The notes under the pieces were generated by a model that was not told the DNA's origin, ran no database searches, and worked only from the letters and a program-made list of their open reading frames with translations. From Epiperipatus broadwayi (taxonomy: Eukaryota; Onychophora; Udeonychophora; Euonychophora; Peripatidae), in assembly GCA_028023455.1 (NCBI GenBank), contig JAQFVV010006306.1, positions 62,001 through 126,000 on the forward strand: 64,000 nt of DNA, given 5' to 3'. Position numbers and translations under genes: made by a program. Below are positions 13,723 through 24,979 of this stretch, piece after piece (position 1 is the first letter of the stretch; each line of letters starts with the position of its first letter).

Positions 13723-14091
13723 CTCATGATCATCATTCTTTATGCTCACACAAGCTGTTTTTCAGAAGCAAAATTCTCCATACAGTAGCGCCACTCAGTG
13801 CAAGCCAGAGTAATCAATGAATGCAGAAAGGTTTGTGCATAAAATCTCTATCTAGTGCCTACTCATCCAATTTCGCCAGACTAGTTTCTAGCTTGTGGCT
13901 TTCATCAGTGAGGAGCCTTGGATATGAGAGCACTGTGTCTAGATCTTCGGATCTAATGCAACCCTCCAGCAGCCACCCTTTTATTTTTTTAGTTAACTAT
14001 AAAGCTTTGAGTCCAAAATGAAAACACAATAATGTTTTCAAATTAAGCTCATTAGCTTATATATTTGTACAGATCTGAGCTCTTATATTAA
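13723..14091 (-). mobile_element. family B hammerhead repeat (retrozyme-like), single copy
   Basis: This is a minus-strand copy of the 449-bp repeat seen best at 42142-42593. It has the same order of blocks: the ATGATCATCATTCTTTATGC end, the CACTCAGTGCAAGCCAGAG block, the ribozyme core, the CTCCAGCAGCCAC block and the AAGCTCATTAGCTTATA block. It is about 370 bp, so shortened relative to the full monomer. It lies within the GNPNAT1 intron in antisense orientation. Confidence 0.75.
13873..13914 (-). ncRNA. type I hammerhead ribozyme, family B copy
   Basis: On the minus strand: stem I strand TCCTCA, core CTGATGA, stem II AAGC-CACAA-GCTA, GAAA, stem III AC(TA)GT, C17, then TGGCGA. Stem II keeps pairing through A-U where other copies have G-C (AGC/GCT against GGC/GCC), a compensatory change. 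The outermost stem II position is an A-A mismatch and stem I has one C-C mismatch, so this copy is probably weak or inactive. Confidence 0.6.
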
Positions 14092-14399
14092 TTCTTTGCT
14101 ATTAGAAATTGAAAACAAAAAAATCCAGCATCTACAAATGTTAAATATATTTCCTATATCGATGATTTTGTCACCTTTCTCCTTTCAAAAATATTCTTTC
14201 CTATACTACAAATTCCATTTTCATCTACATGGAACATCTTAACTGAAAATAGTATACGCTCATAACTTTCTACGTTTTTTCTTTTACATATCTACAATTA
14301 TAACCAATTCGCTATCTGAAGCCTATCTATAATTACATGTCAAAATCACCCTCATTAATATTCTAATATCGCCCCAAAGAGCATATTACGTACCAATGA

Positions 14400-15020
14400 T
14401 CATTTATGCCAACTCTTTTAAAATGAAAATAAACCTATGCACCAAATTGATATGGGGAAAGAAGGCTGTGGCAATGAGTGTCAGAACTATGAGATGTGCA
14501 GCTAACAATGAACTCTCACTCCATCTTACCCCTATAATCAATCACTAAAAAACAGTAAATATAATAGTCAAATTTCTAATCCTGACTTTCAGAAGTTTAT
14601 TTGCATTATCCAGTAGATACACTATCTCTAATTAAAAATACCTTTTTTCAAATACCTCAATATCCTTGTCATACACTCCATCTACACACAACATACTCTA
14701 TCAACTAAAGTAAATTACTGGGAAACTTACAACCTTGCTAACAAAACTGACTAATTATTAACACTCTGGCCTTTTCTTCATTGCACAAATAAACATTATC
14801 CAAAAATTTAAATTTTGGTATTTAAATTCCAAATATCTTGATTTCTTTATAAGATTAATTTGGAAGCATTATCAATCTATAGCTTTTAAACTAAAAAAAT
14901 ATTTTCTGCCAATATAGATTCAACTTGTTCCCTCTGTCTTAAAGAGGAAGAAACTATTCAACATTTTCTCGCAAACTCTCATTACATCTATCATTAAGTC
15001 TAGGCCTCATTCATAATGCT
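14400..15020 (+). pseudogene. decayed C-terminus of a non-LTR retrotransposon ORF2
   Basis: Around 14400-14545 the frame reads ...KINLCTKLIWGKKAVAMS followed by VRTMRCAANNELSLHLTPI, resembling the region after the reverse transcriptase of Jockey/R1/CR1-like elements. Around 14920-14990 it reads CSLCLKEEETIQHFLAN, fitting the C-terminal C-x2-C...H zinc-knuckle-like motif of these ORF2 proteins, with the final cysteine apparently lost. Stops and frameshifts separate the pieces. Confidence 0.5.
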
Positions 15021-15820
15021 CATTAGTAACATAGAGGAAGTGGAAGAATTTTTCCCAAACATTAGGGCAGCTATTTGGGTCCTTAGATGTCAATTTTGCT
15101 TTAACCCAACCTCAAAAAAAACGAATCACATTTCTACCACAAAAGAAATAAAATTAGAGATCAATCTCTTGCACTACCAGATATATATGCAGCCAGATGG
15201 AGTTTCACCAATGTAACCACTGGTCATTAAAATTATATGATCTTTGTTTTAATACCTAGTATCTTCCATTAACCATATACTTTCTTCAGTTCAGAATTCA
15301 TATATAATTAATCAGTCATGCAATCTAATACCCATAAAAACGGTTTAACAGCACAATTCATATCCTAATTAATTCTCCACTACTTGCATATAATTCTCTT
15401 TGAATCTGTTATTCCCTACCATACACCTAAACTAACTATATAACAACATACTTTATCATTAAAGATTATGTTAAAAGTAGAATTAGGGTCACCGATGATT
15501 TTTCTTTTAAGTAAGCCATCCTCACTATTCCAAATTGGATACTAAATGAATATCTAGGTATTTTTTAAATAATAAAAATTCCAGATTATTTTTGCTATGA
15601 TTAAATGAATGTCATATGCTAGCTAGAAACAAAAATACATTATAGATGCGATCTTAATTGGTAGGGGAGATGATATATTTCTACAGAGGCTGATTCTGTG
15701 GTTTTTTTGTATATATCTAAAAAAATCGGGGAAAAATTTGATGATTTTATAATTAATATTTGTCCAATTATTTAAAACTATTTGTTTAATATACAGGATA
15801 TATATTTTATCATTTTGCAG

Positions 15821-15882
15821 AGAGGAAGAGTTGAAGATGTAGTTGTTGATGAACAATTCAGAGGACGTCAGTTAGGAAAGTT
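15821..15882 (+). CDS. GNPNAT1: GNPNAT1 internal exon (acetyl-CoA binding loop)
   Basis: A 62-bp exon between TTTTGCAG and a GTAAGT donor. It encodes RGRVEDVVVDEQFRGRQLGK plus the first two bases of a leucine codon. This is the most conserved GNAT segment: RGxVEDVVVD forms the strand before the pyrophosphate loop, and R-G-R-Q-L-G-K is the acetyl-CoA binding motif (R/Q-x-x-G-x). The spacing and sequence agree with animal GNA1. The split leucine codon (TT|A) is completed exactly by the exon at 29251. Confidence 0.94.
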
Positions 15883-16062
15883 GTAAGTATGGTACTTTTA
15901 ACATAAATATTTGATAACAAATTGACACCATTGTTACAATGTATTTTCCAATAAACATACAGACATTTTATATAACATTTTTTTTTATTTCATTCAAAAT
16001 GAATAGAGAAATTAACTTATGGGGCAGAGTATGATTTTCATAATGCTATATATTGTCTAAAG

Positions 16063-16445
16063 CAGTGCTTTTTACACTTGTGATTCCAAAATTTGATACA
16101 CCCATTTGTTGTTTTTCCCATGGCTAAATTATAAATATGAGTATGTAAAGATATTCATACTAAAGCAGTAATAGTTTTAATTATTATACCAATTTATATT
16201 TCCTAGTAATATCTAAGTATTAAGCACCTGGAATTTGAAATGAAATTTTTGGAAAAAATAGTATCCTTATTAAAAAAAAAATAATGATATATATAAAAAC
16301 AGTTTATTTTCATGTGATTTTTTATCTATTTTAAAAAATTAAATTCTTTCAAAAAAAAAAAAATCAATATTCAGAACTTAAGAGAGTTCCTTAAAAATTT
16401 TGTGACCCCCTAGGGGGATCTCGATCCATGGTTTGCACACCATTG
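16063..16445. mobile_element. hAT-type MITE, 383 bp
   Basis: Bounded by a perfect 8-bp target duplication GTCTAAAG (16055-16062 and 16446-16453). The left end begins CAGTGCTTTTTACACTTG; the right end read inward begins CAATGGTGTGCAAACC. These are typical hAT termini (CAGTGGT...CAAAC). There are no coding sequences. The interior is shared with the element at 51936-52343, including the blocks TATTAAGCAC, TTTGAAATGAAATTTTTG and AACTTAAGAG / AATCTTAAGAG, so the two are one MITE family. Confidence 0.85.
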
Positions 16446-16771
16446 GTCTAAAGCATTGTACAGAATTCTCTAGAGGGTAATTACAAGTTTTTAAACTGGT
16501 TTAAACATGTGGATGATTAGAAAAATTCTGAGAATATTTCGAACTTTTGATACATAACGTAAAAGTTTAGATTAACAGTTAACAAAAATAATTTGAAACA
16601 GTAAGAGAATTAGTCTTGCATCAATAATTGGAGACTATATTTTAAAAATAAATAAAAAGTTATTATTGCAATTATAATGCATATATTTCACTTATTTTAT
16701 TTTCAGTGACAGTTTTCATCCTTAAATAGAATTCTCTTATTTTAAACAGTACTGAATGATATATTCTAGAT

Positions 16772-18724
16772 CAGTGGTCTTCAACCCCCGATCTACGGAC
16801 TGGCACCGAGCTGCAGAAGTTTTCTGCCGGTCCACGCTAAACTGACAAGAAAGTTTGTAATTACAAAATAATACGATTTTAAACTTTTAATTAATATAAA
16901 CATATTTTATTTATTTTTTCATCGCATTTTTACCCGATTAAAAAAAAAGAAACAGAACAAAAACTAATTAATCATACATAAATTAATTTGTTTTTCTATT
17001 TATCACAGATGTTTATGGGGGGGAGGGTAGAATTAAATTTTTTATTTTTCTAAAAAAATTCAAAATTAAAAAAAGTTTTTTATTATACAAACTCCGGTTG
17101 TCTTTTGATAGCCAATCACAGCCACTTGTCGGCATTGTTTATGTGTTAAAACAATAAAATGTAACATTACCGGGCCGCGATTTTAAAAATATGGTGACTT
17201 TTTTTGATCTCTTAAATTTTTTCTGCTCCGTCTTTTAATATTTCATTTTTAGTGTTTTTTTTTTTTTGGCTATACGGCAATTTTTTTTTTGGTTTTAACT
17301 TTTATTTTTGAAATCAATTTTTATTACCCTTTTTTAAAAATAAAAACCAAAAAATAAACTTCTGTCTCTAACTTTTACAAAGTATTTCTCAATACACCCC
17401 CCTCTCACCCCAAAATAAAGTAAGATCAAAACTTTTGACTTTTTCAAGTTTCAGTTTTTTTTTTGTTTAAAAAGTATTTCTCAACCCATTCCCCCCAAAA
17501 AACATTAAAATAAGATCTTAATTTGGCTTTAATTTTTATTTTTCAAATCAATTTTTATCACCTTTTTTTAAAAAGAAAAACAACCAAAAAATTTCTGTCT
17601 CTAACTTTTACAAAGTATTTCTCAATCCACCCCACTCCACCCCCAAATTAAAATAAGATCGAAACTTTTGACTTTTTCAAGTTTTGTTTTCTTTTTTTTT
17701 TGTTGTTGAAAAATACGCCCACTTCTTTTTGGCCTATAAGGCGATATTTTTGGGGGGCTTTATTTGTATACCGCTAATATAATAAAACTTTTATTTTTAA
17801 AACCAATTTCTGTTACCTGTTTTTAAAAATAAAAACAAACAAAAAATAACTTTGGTCTCTATCTTTTGACTCAGTGAAGACAAAGTATTTCTCAACCCAC
17901 TCCCCCCCCCCAAAAAAAAAAATATTTTTTTAATAAGATGAAAACTTTTGACTTTTTCAACTTTTGTTGTCTTTTTTTTTAAAAGACGGCGACTGTATGG
18001 CGATTTTTTTTTTTGGCTTTATTTCTATTACACGATGTCTATTTTGCCATTTTTTAAAAAAACTTTTCCTATTAATTACATTTTTTGATCTTTTCAACAC
18101 ACCAGCAGACAAAAAAATTACAATAACATTAAAACTTCAGACTTTTACACATTTCATTTTATTTTTTCAGATTTAAATACGGCGACTTTTTTTTTGGCTG
18201 TACGGTGATTTTAATTACATGATTTCTATTTTGGGTACTTACGTACTAGTCCCTATTTTGCTCTTACTGCTATCAAAAGACAACCTCCATATATATATAA
18301 CTTCATCTTGTATATTTAACATTAAATACAGATATTACATGTATCATAATCATTGTCATGTAATTACACTAGCTGTAATATTTCCCAACATTCAGGTGAA
18401 TAACATTTTATTCTTGCATGTTTTAACAATGAAATAATAAAAATAGAAATGCAAGCACATTAATGAGAACGATTGTTATTGTACAGTTTTCTGTAGCAGT
18501 ATGACTGCGCACCTCGAAAAAGAGTGTTCAGCATGTGAAGGTAAGCAACACCATTACAATACACAATAACTAGTGTGCTGTTTTGGTCAGTTATAACAAT
18601 TATGCTTATCTAAGGCTAAGCAGGTTACATCTTTAAGAAAATTTATCTGTAAACTTCAGCCAGTCTGTGAAATCTTATCCTTATTTTTGCCGGTCCGCAG
18701 GTGTGAAAAGGTTGAAGACCACTG
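16772..18724. mobile_element. non-autonomous hAT transposon, 1953 bp
   Basis: Flanked by a perfect 8-bp duplication TTCTAGAT (16764-16771 and 18725-18732), which fits the hAT target preference nTCTAGAn. Terminal inverted repeats: left CAGTGGTCTTCAACCCCCG; right read inward CAGTGGTCTTCAACC followed by CTTTTCACACCTGCGGACCGGC. The left end also carries an inner GACTGGCACCGAGCTGC... CCGGTCCACG block. No transposase is present. The inside (about 17040-18050) is a degenerate tandem array of roughly 200-270 bp units, each with an AAAGTATTTCTCAA block and a C-rich tract. Confidence 0.9.
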
Positions 18725-19865
18725 TTCTAGATTTCTAAACTTAAACTTTTTTTATTATTCTAAATAAACTGCTATGTATCAAACAACTGCAAAAATTTAA
18801 TCCAGTGAAATATCTATTTAACTTAATATTCAGTTGATTTTCTGGAAGATTATTATTGTATTGTAGCAGAAATTATTGGTGTTTTTTGTAATATTAAGAT
18901 TAATGAAGTTTGTTTTGGAAAATTAGTCCAAACCATCTATAATTATATAGTAGATTAAAAGAATTGAGAAAAAGCTTATTAATGAAAAAGGCAGAAAAAT
19001 AGAATACTTAATTAAATAGGCAGGTGTTTTTGATCATAAAATAAGTATGTCTGAGTAAAGGATTAAATATCAGAAAATTGATAAATTTAGATTTTTATTG
19101 TGCAATGAAATTTATATGTAATTATGTATGTGATGTGTTATTTGGCCATATAAAAAACTTATGTTTGATTTTATAATATATACTCATTCTTTGTATATAT
19201 TTTTATCATGATAACATCTGACCTTATTTTACTTTTTAATTCATAAAGAAAACATTTTTTTTTTTTTAAACTTATTTATTACTGAAGTAATTAAATATAA
19301 ACAAATTTTTGTACTTATTTATATCCACATACCAATGTTTTGATTATTTAATTTAATCTTTTTCAAGGTGTAAACTATATAGATATTTCAGAAAATTGTC
19401 ATATAAAACATTATTATTATAAAGAAGTCAAGTCATATGTCACATGACCTAATTTAACAAAAATTGTAAGTTGTTACATTTTCATTTACCATTGTTGGGA
19501 ATCATTTGTCTTTTATTATATCTTTATTTCTATGAATTTAAAAAGAATGGGGACGTATGGAGGTGTTTATTATATCTATAAAGATATTACATACAGGACC
19601 GAGAAAGGTGAATAACTCCGTGTGTGTAAATTTAAAAAATCAGTTATATTAATCTTTAACTGAGGTTTAAAGTTTATATCTGTGCTTCAGATAATCTCTA
19701 GTTTTGAAAATGATTAGTAATAATCATTAGTGTATTTATCTGAAATGGATGGCGTCAAAATTGTGAATGGAGGGAGTATGACAATGGTAAATGAAAATTT
19801 AACAATTTACTCTAGATAAATAATTTGCATATAATAGAGATATATATGAGAGGTAGTGACCTGGG

Positions 19866-19905
19866 CCAACTGATGAGTGCTGGTTCAGCACGAAATGCAT
19901 CTTGG
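19866..19905 (+). ncRNA. type I hammerhead ribozyme, family A copy 1
   Basis: All conserved parts are visible: stem I CCAA (19866-19869) with TTGG (19902-19905); core CTGATGA (19870-19876); stem II GTGCT / AGCAC with loop GGTTC (19877-19891); GAAA (19892-19895); a two-bp stem III A-T, T-A closed by loop GC (19895-19900); C17 at 19901. Predicted cleavage is between 19901 and 19902, at the triplet AUC. The very short stem III recalls the newt satellite and Penelope-type hammerheads, which may act as dimers. Confidence 0.82.
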
Positions 19906-20271
19906 GAATCATTTGTCTTATTATATCTTTATTTATATGAATTTAAAAAGAATGGGGAAGTATAGAGGTGTTTATTATATCTATTAAGATATTACACATG
20001 GGACAGAGAAAGGTGAATAACTCTGTGTTTGTGTAAATTTAAAAAATCAGATATATTAATCTTTAACTGAGATTTAAAGTTTATATCTGTGCTAAGATAA
20101 TCTCTAGTTTCGAAAATGATTAGTAATAATCATTAGTGTATTTATCTGAAATGGATGGCGTCAAAGTTGTGAGTGGAGGAAGTTTGACAATGGTAAATGA
20201 AAATGTAACAATTTACTCTAGATAAATACTTAGCATATAATAAAGATGTATATAAGAGATAGTGACCTGGG

Positions 20272-20311
20272 CCAACTGATGAGTGCTGGTTCAGCACGAA
20301 ATGCATCTTGG
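20272..20311 (+). ncRNA. type I hammerhead ribozyme, family A copy 2
   Basis: Identical in the ribozyme segment to the copy at 19866: CCAA, CTGATGA (20276-20282), GTGCT-GGTTC-AGCAC (20283-20297), GAAA, TGCAT, C17 at 20307, then TTGG. Predicted cleavage is between 20307 and 20308. The flanking monomers have diverged by scattered substitutions while the ribozyme has not changed. Confidence 0.82.
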
Positions 20312-23300
20312 GGGGCATTTGTCTTTTATTATATCTTTATTTATATGAATTTAAAAAGAATGGGGACGTATGGAGGTGTTTATTATATCCTGAAATATCT
20401 GTAATTTGTGCTTTGGCAAAGATAATATTAAATAATCTAAACATGGGTATGTGGATCCAATATGTATAAAAATTTGTTCGTATTAAATTAGATCATTAAT
20501 AAGTAGTGATGTAATTTATATACGGTATTAATATTTTTGAAACTGAGCTAAATTTGAAAAGAAAAAAAAAAAAAATTTTGGAATATTTTAATAAAGAAAT
20601 AATTAACTTTCCTATAAATAGATTTACATGTGATTGTTACATGAGGCAGAACGTCTTGTATTTCTCCTCTCATGATAAAGAAAAAATTTTGTTTATTATA
20701 TATATATATTTTCATGAGACTTAGTTGATAAGATTTAAGATTTCATAAATTGTGTATTCTATGAACCTATCTTGTAAAATAATTACATTTTCACCATACT
20801 TTTTAACAATAGTATATGATCCTTCATCTATATTGCAGAATTTCGTCTATAAAAATTGTTTTACTTGGCTTAAATGAGGTATCTTCACAAATACCAAGTC
20901 CCCTATTTTCAATGCATTTGGAGTGTGCATTTTGTGATTGTTATCAATATCTCCAGCAGGTCTTGAGTTCTGGCCTTCTCATGACCTAACTCTTGATTTG
21001 TTTTTCTTTCTCACAATCAGAAGTATTTATTAAAAGATAATCATTGGCTCATTTTAAGATCAATTTATGTAATCTATAAACTGGTTTGGATCTATTTGGC
21101 CCATCTGTGATTAGATTTCTAGTAAACTCACAATTAAAGATGTCTCATCTGTCAAGCTTATTCTAGTCATTGCTGTCTTGAAGTCAATAGCAAGAAGAAA
21201 AAAAGGAATGAAAAGATTTGAGTTAGAACTGTTTTAACAATTAAAGGATCGAAATGTCGTCGCAAAAATTCAATTCCATTGTCATGGTTTTTGCAAGAAG
21301 GTCAATGGTTTGAGAAGCTGATAATGATTAGACTCTACGGTAACTTAAGTGATTGAAGATAATATAGTAAACGAAAATGAGATTTTTTGTCTTTTATTTC
21401 ATAAATTAATTTTGATTTTGACTGCTGATATTATCTTCACTTTTTGTGAATATTTGTCATGATTTTATATCTTGGATTCTAATATTATTACATATGCTTG
21501 TTTTGCAGCTTAATTTTTACTTTTGTCTTGCCTATCATTTAATATCTTATGTTACTTTGGTTGTGGAGAAGATGACTATAAAATCTGAATCCGCGTTCTT
21601 GAATTTCTTTTTTAGATGTTTCAGTACTTCATATTGGTCCAGATAATGTTTTCAAATATTGGCAAATTCGAGATTGCCCTTTGAATGTTAAGAATAAAAC
21701 TATCAATTCTTGTCAATATGTATATATAAATATAAATTGTGGACATGTGTACGCACATTTAAATTTATGAAATTATAAATTGCTTCAATGTTATTGGCTA
21801 ATAAACATGTTACAATCAGTATTAATATACCCTCAGTAGATTTTGGATATTTAATTAATAATAAATTCAAAGAATAGTCTTATTTCCCATCTAATGTAAT
21901 TAAAGGATCTGTCTTTTCTTACATAATATAAAGCTTTAATATAGCAAATATATAATGATTTATATGTACTTTAAAAGATTTTATATATATATAGCAATAC
22001 ATTTATGGCATATGAAAGTGAAGTTATTATATAGGTGCATGTATACATGTAATTAATTTGAGTTTTATATATGTACGATGATCAAAATTAAGTCTGATTT
22101 ATACTAAATGAATTTTGCTAAAGAATTTATTCAAATTTAAATGAGAATAAAACTTTTTTGTGTGTGCCTAAATTGATAATTCAATTATTGCTTGTGAATA
22201 TTACAAGAATTGTGCTTAACTACAGCATAATTACAATCTTGGCAATTTTTGGTGATATCTCCCTCACCTTATAAAAATGTTCAGTGATCCCACTGTGTTC
22301 TGACAATAATGCATTTATCGTTGGATTCTCTGGCTTGTTAGGGAAGAATAAAATTTATTGATTCAATAAGTAAATCTAAAAAAAATTACTTTGAGGATTA
22401 TATTCTTGATTTTTTGTCATTTTAGCTCTACGTTTTTCCAGATGATTTTTTTTTTTTTTTTTTAAGTGAAATCTATATATTAAGAATCAATCACTAGATG
22501 TCATTGCAAGCTGTTTAATGATCTTACTGTACTACTGATTGTCTTGCTGTCCTGACATGGCTGATTTGTTCTGCAAGATAAGTTAAAGTTTATGTATTTT
22601 TTTGAATATCATGTGGAAAAAATTTTGTTGCTACAGAATTTTTTGCGTAGTGTGTGGAGGTGAAAAGAAAATTGGAGTGAAGAGAGATAGATTTAATTGG
22701 ATTTGGAAAGATCGGGAAAAATATTGCTAATGTTTGGAAAGTGATTTGATACGCCATTTTAAATATAAAAGGAAAAAATTTAATTTTTTTTGTGTGTGTG
22801 TTTACTACAAGGAGACTTTAAAACTAAGTTGTATGTAAGATTAGTTGTTTTTTAAGTAGGTTTGCTATTAAAAAATCAATTTAAGAAAGAAAATGATTTA
22901 TTTGAGAAAGAATATAATGTTTGAGGGGTATTTAAAAAAAAGTAAAGTTTTTTCTCTTTTTGAATAAAGAGGTTTGAAGAGTAGTAGAAAAAGCATAAAT
23001 TTAAATATCGAGTAGGGGACTTGAAAAATAAGGAATGTGGATTGCATTTGTATCCTACAATGTATATATAATGGTCAGAAGGAAATTAGGTGTGCTGTGG
23101 TACAAAGTATTGTATGTGATACGGTTTATCATTTGAAATACTTAAATAAGACTACGAAGGATGTAACAGGGGTATGATTATATAGATCATATATAAATGT
23201 GATAGGTGAAAAAATGATTTCTAAGTGTAGATAGTTTAAAGAGAAAGTCATGAGAAATGGAGCAAAATGTAATTAAGGAAGATAGAGTATATATTTAGTG

Positions 23301-23312
23301 GAGTGACGAGAT

Positions 23313-23426
23313 ATGGGTGACAAAATAAGTAGTGCAATGGAGATAGTTAGCCAAAGAATAAGAAAGGTAGAGGAAGAGGTAATGGATGTAGAAGCAAAAT
23401 TAAAATCATTAAGAGATGAAGTGTGA
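23313..23426 (+). pseudogene. LINE ORF1 N-terminal coiled coil
   Basis: A 37-codon frame from ATG to TGA: MGDKISSAMEIVSQRIRK followed by VEEEVMDVEAKLKSLRDEV. Heptad-like hydrophobic spacing and many charged residues suggest a short coiled coil, as in many LINE ORF1 proteins. The sequence continues in another frame from 23416, so a frameshift or stop separates it from the esterase part. Confidence 0.55.
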
Positions 23427-23970
23427 GCATATTAAGGAATTTATGAATAGAAACGATAAGGAAGAACTAGATAAGGAAGTTCAGAAGGTGGAAGAGAATG
23501 TTATGGATGAAGTAGGAAAAGTAAACTATGAGACAGTATTGTTAGGAAAATCACTAATTAGAGGATGTAGAGATATAATTACAAGGGAAAATAGAGATAG
23601 GCATGTAAGAATGTTTGTCGGGAGCTAGAATTAGGTTAGAGATAAGGTAAAGAAAGAAGGGAGTAGAGATGTTTATGTTATGGTAGGAGCAAATAATTTG
23701 ACAGCGCCATCAGAGAGAGTAATGGATGAGAACAAAGAATTGATTAGTAGTTTGAATAAGGTTAAAGGATGAATAGGAATAGTTGGAAAATTAACAAGAT
23801 TCGACAATAGGTATATGCTAGATAGGGCATGTTCTATAAATGAGAGATTGAAAAAATTGCAAGAGAAATAATGTTATGTTTGTGGATGTGTGAGATTTTT
23901 TTATAATAAAGATGGATTGCACTTAGCAAAACAAGGAAGTGAAGTATTAGGGAGTTTGATTTATAAAAAA
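23416..23970 (+). pseudogene. LINE ORF1 SGNH-esterase-like domain, broken
   Basis: In order: about 23534-23565 reads VLLGKSLIRGC, equivalent to the block I GDSxxRG (G-D-S replaced by G-K-S, so the nucleophile serine remains); 23665-23715 reads DVYVMVGANNLTAPSE, equivalent to the GTNN block; 23905-23965 reads NKDGLHLAKQGSEVLGSLI, with D-x-x-H of block V intact (23911-23922). This is the SGNH/GDSL hydrolase signature found in ORF1 of CR1-type elements. Stops at 23626 and in the middle break the frame. Confidence 0.75.
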
Positions 23971-24188
23971 TATTATAGTTGGGGCAACTTATAAAGGAGA
24001 TAGAGTTTTAAATTGCAATATTATAAAAAAAAAAAAGATTGGACAGGATGTAACAAACAAACAAAGGGATAACTAATTTAGATTTAAATGTAGATGTGGA
24101 GAGGGAATGTGTCTGTAAAATTAATGATATCCAAGCTACCCACAACTGTAAGAGAAGAAAGTCAAAAGAATTTATAAAAGGGTAGTAA

Positions 24189-24951
24189 ATGAGACATTTA
24201 TTTTATATAGCGTGATGTTTGTGAATTGTAATAAACTAAAGATCAGCTTTTCAAGCTAATTCACATGCGCTTTATGTATCTTAATAATAAATGAATACTT
24301 TCACTTTCAACACAAGATAAAGTCTTTACGAAAGAATAGAATGAATCCACCTATTCTTTCAACCCAAATGCTTAAGTATGGGCAAATCTTAAGCACTGGA
24401 AATGAAAGCGTGAAGATAAACCAATCACTTTAAATTACTTTTTACTATGTCTGAATGAATGACGCCAGCGAAATTTCCTAGAATTTACGATACGTCATTC
24501 TTAAATGAAACTAAACATATGTAAATGAGACATTTATTTTATATAGCACAATGTTTATGAATTGTAATAAACTAAGGATCAGCTTTTCAAGCTAATTCAC
24601 ATGCGCTTTATGAATCTTAATAATAAACATCGCACTATATAAAATAAATGTCTCGTTTACATATGTTTAGTTTCATTTAAGAATGACGTATCCTAAATTC
24701 TAGGGAATTTCGCTGGCGTCATTCATTCAAACATAATAAAAAGTAATTTAAAGTGATTGGTTTATTTTCACGCTTTCATTTCCAGAGCTTAAGATTTGCC
24801 CATACTTAAGCATTTGGGTTGAAAGAATAGGTGGATTCATTCTATTCTTTCGTAAAGACTTTATCTTGTGTTGGAAGTGAAAGTATTCATTTATTATTAA
24901 GATTCATAAAGTGCATGTGAATTAGCTTGAAAAGCTGATCTTTAGTTTATT
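24189..24951. mobile_element. foldback element nested in LINE, 13-bp TSD
   Basis: A 763-bp insertion flanked by a perfect 13-bp duplication AAAAGGGTAGTAA (24176-24188 and 24952-24964). It lies between ORF1 and ORF2 of the dead LINE. It begins with a direct repeat of a 336-bp unit (GTAAATGAGACATTTATTTT at 24185 and again at 24521), then turns into an inverted copy. Arms of about 320 bp (24228-24547 and 24634-24953) flank an 86-bp loop. No coding sequence is present. The tandem-plus-inverted layout and long target duplication suggest retrotransposition by a Penelope- or LINE-like machinery rather than a cut-and-paste transposase. Confidence 0.85.
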
Positions 24952-24979
24952 AAAAGGGTAGTAAGAAAGGAAGAAATTG

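Larger units (their letters stand above)
9311..15820 (+). other. GNPNAT1: GNPNAT1 intron, 6.5 kb
   Basis: The intron runs from GTAAGA to TTTTGCAG. It contains a family B hammerhead repeat (13723-14091), a LINE 3' remnant (about 14400-15020) and a region of mixed composition at about 9420-12560. That region has short patches richer in G+C (for example 10740-10860 and 11690-11830) and no recognisable reading frame, and may be an old transposon insertion. I saw no terminal repeats that would bound it. Confidence 0.85.
19495..20390 (+). mobile_element. family A hammerhead tandem array (retrozyme-like)
   Basis: Head-to-tail units of one sequence: 19495-19901 (407 bp), 19902-20307 (406 bp) and a truncated third from 20308 to about 20390. 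The two complete units end in an intact type I hammerhead. The array starts at 19495 with TTGGGAATCA, the same base that follows the predicted cleavage site in the internal junctions; the sequence just before it (ACCATTG) is unrelated to the unit. There is no open reading frame. The layout matches retrozymes: non-autonomous, tandem, carrying small type I hammerheads, moved by another element's reverse transcriptase. No clear target duplication was identified. Confidence 0.8.

Noticed and set aside
17964-18437. Two hydrophobic 70-codon frames as small membrane proteins
   Set aside because: They arise from T-rich filler inside the hAT element at 16772-18724; phenylalanine and leucine runs are expected from poly-T.
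24189-24951. Hammerhead ribozyme in the foldback
   Set aside because: I searched both strands by eye for CTGANGA followed by GAAA; the nearest strings (CTGATC..., ACGAAAG) do not form a core.
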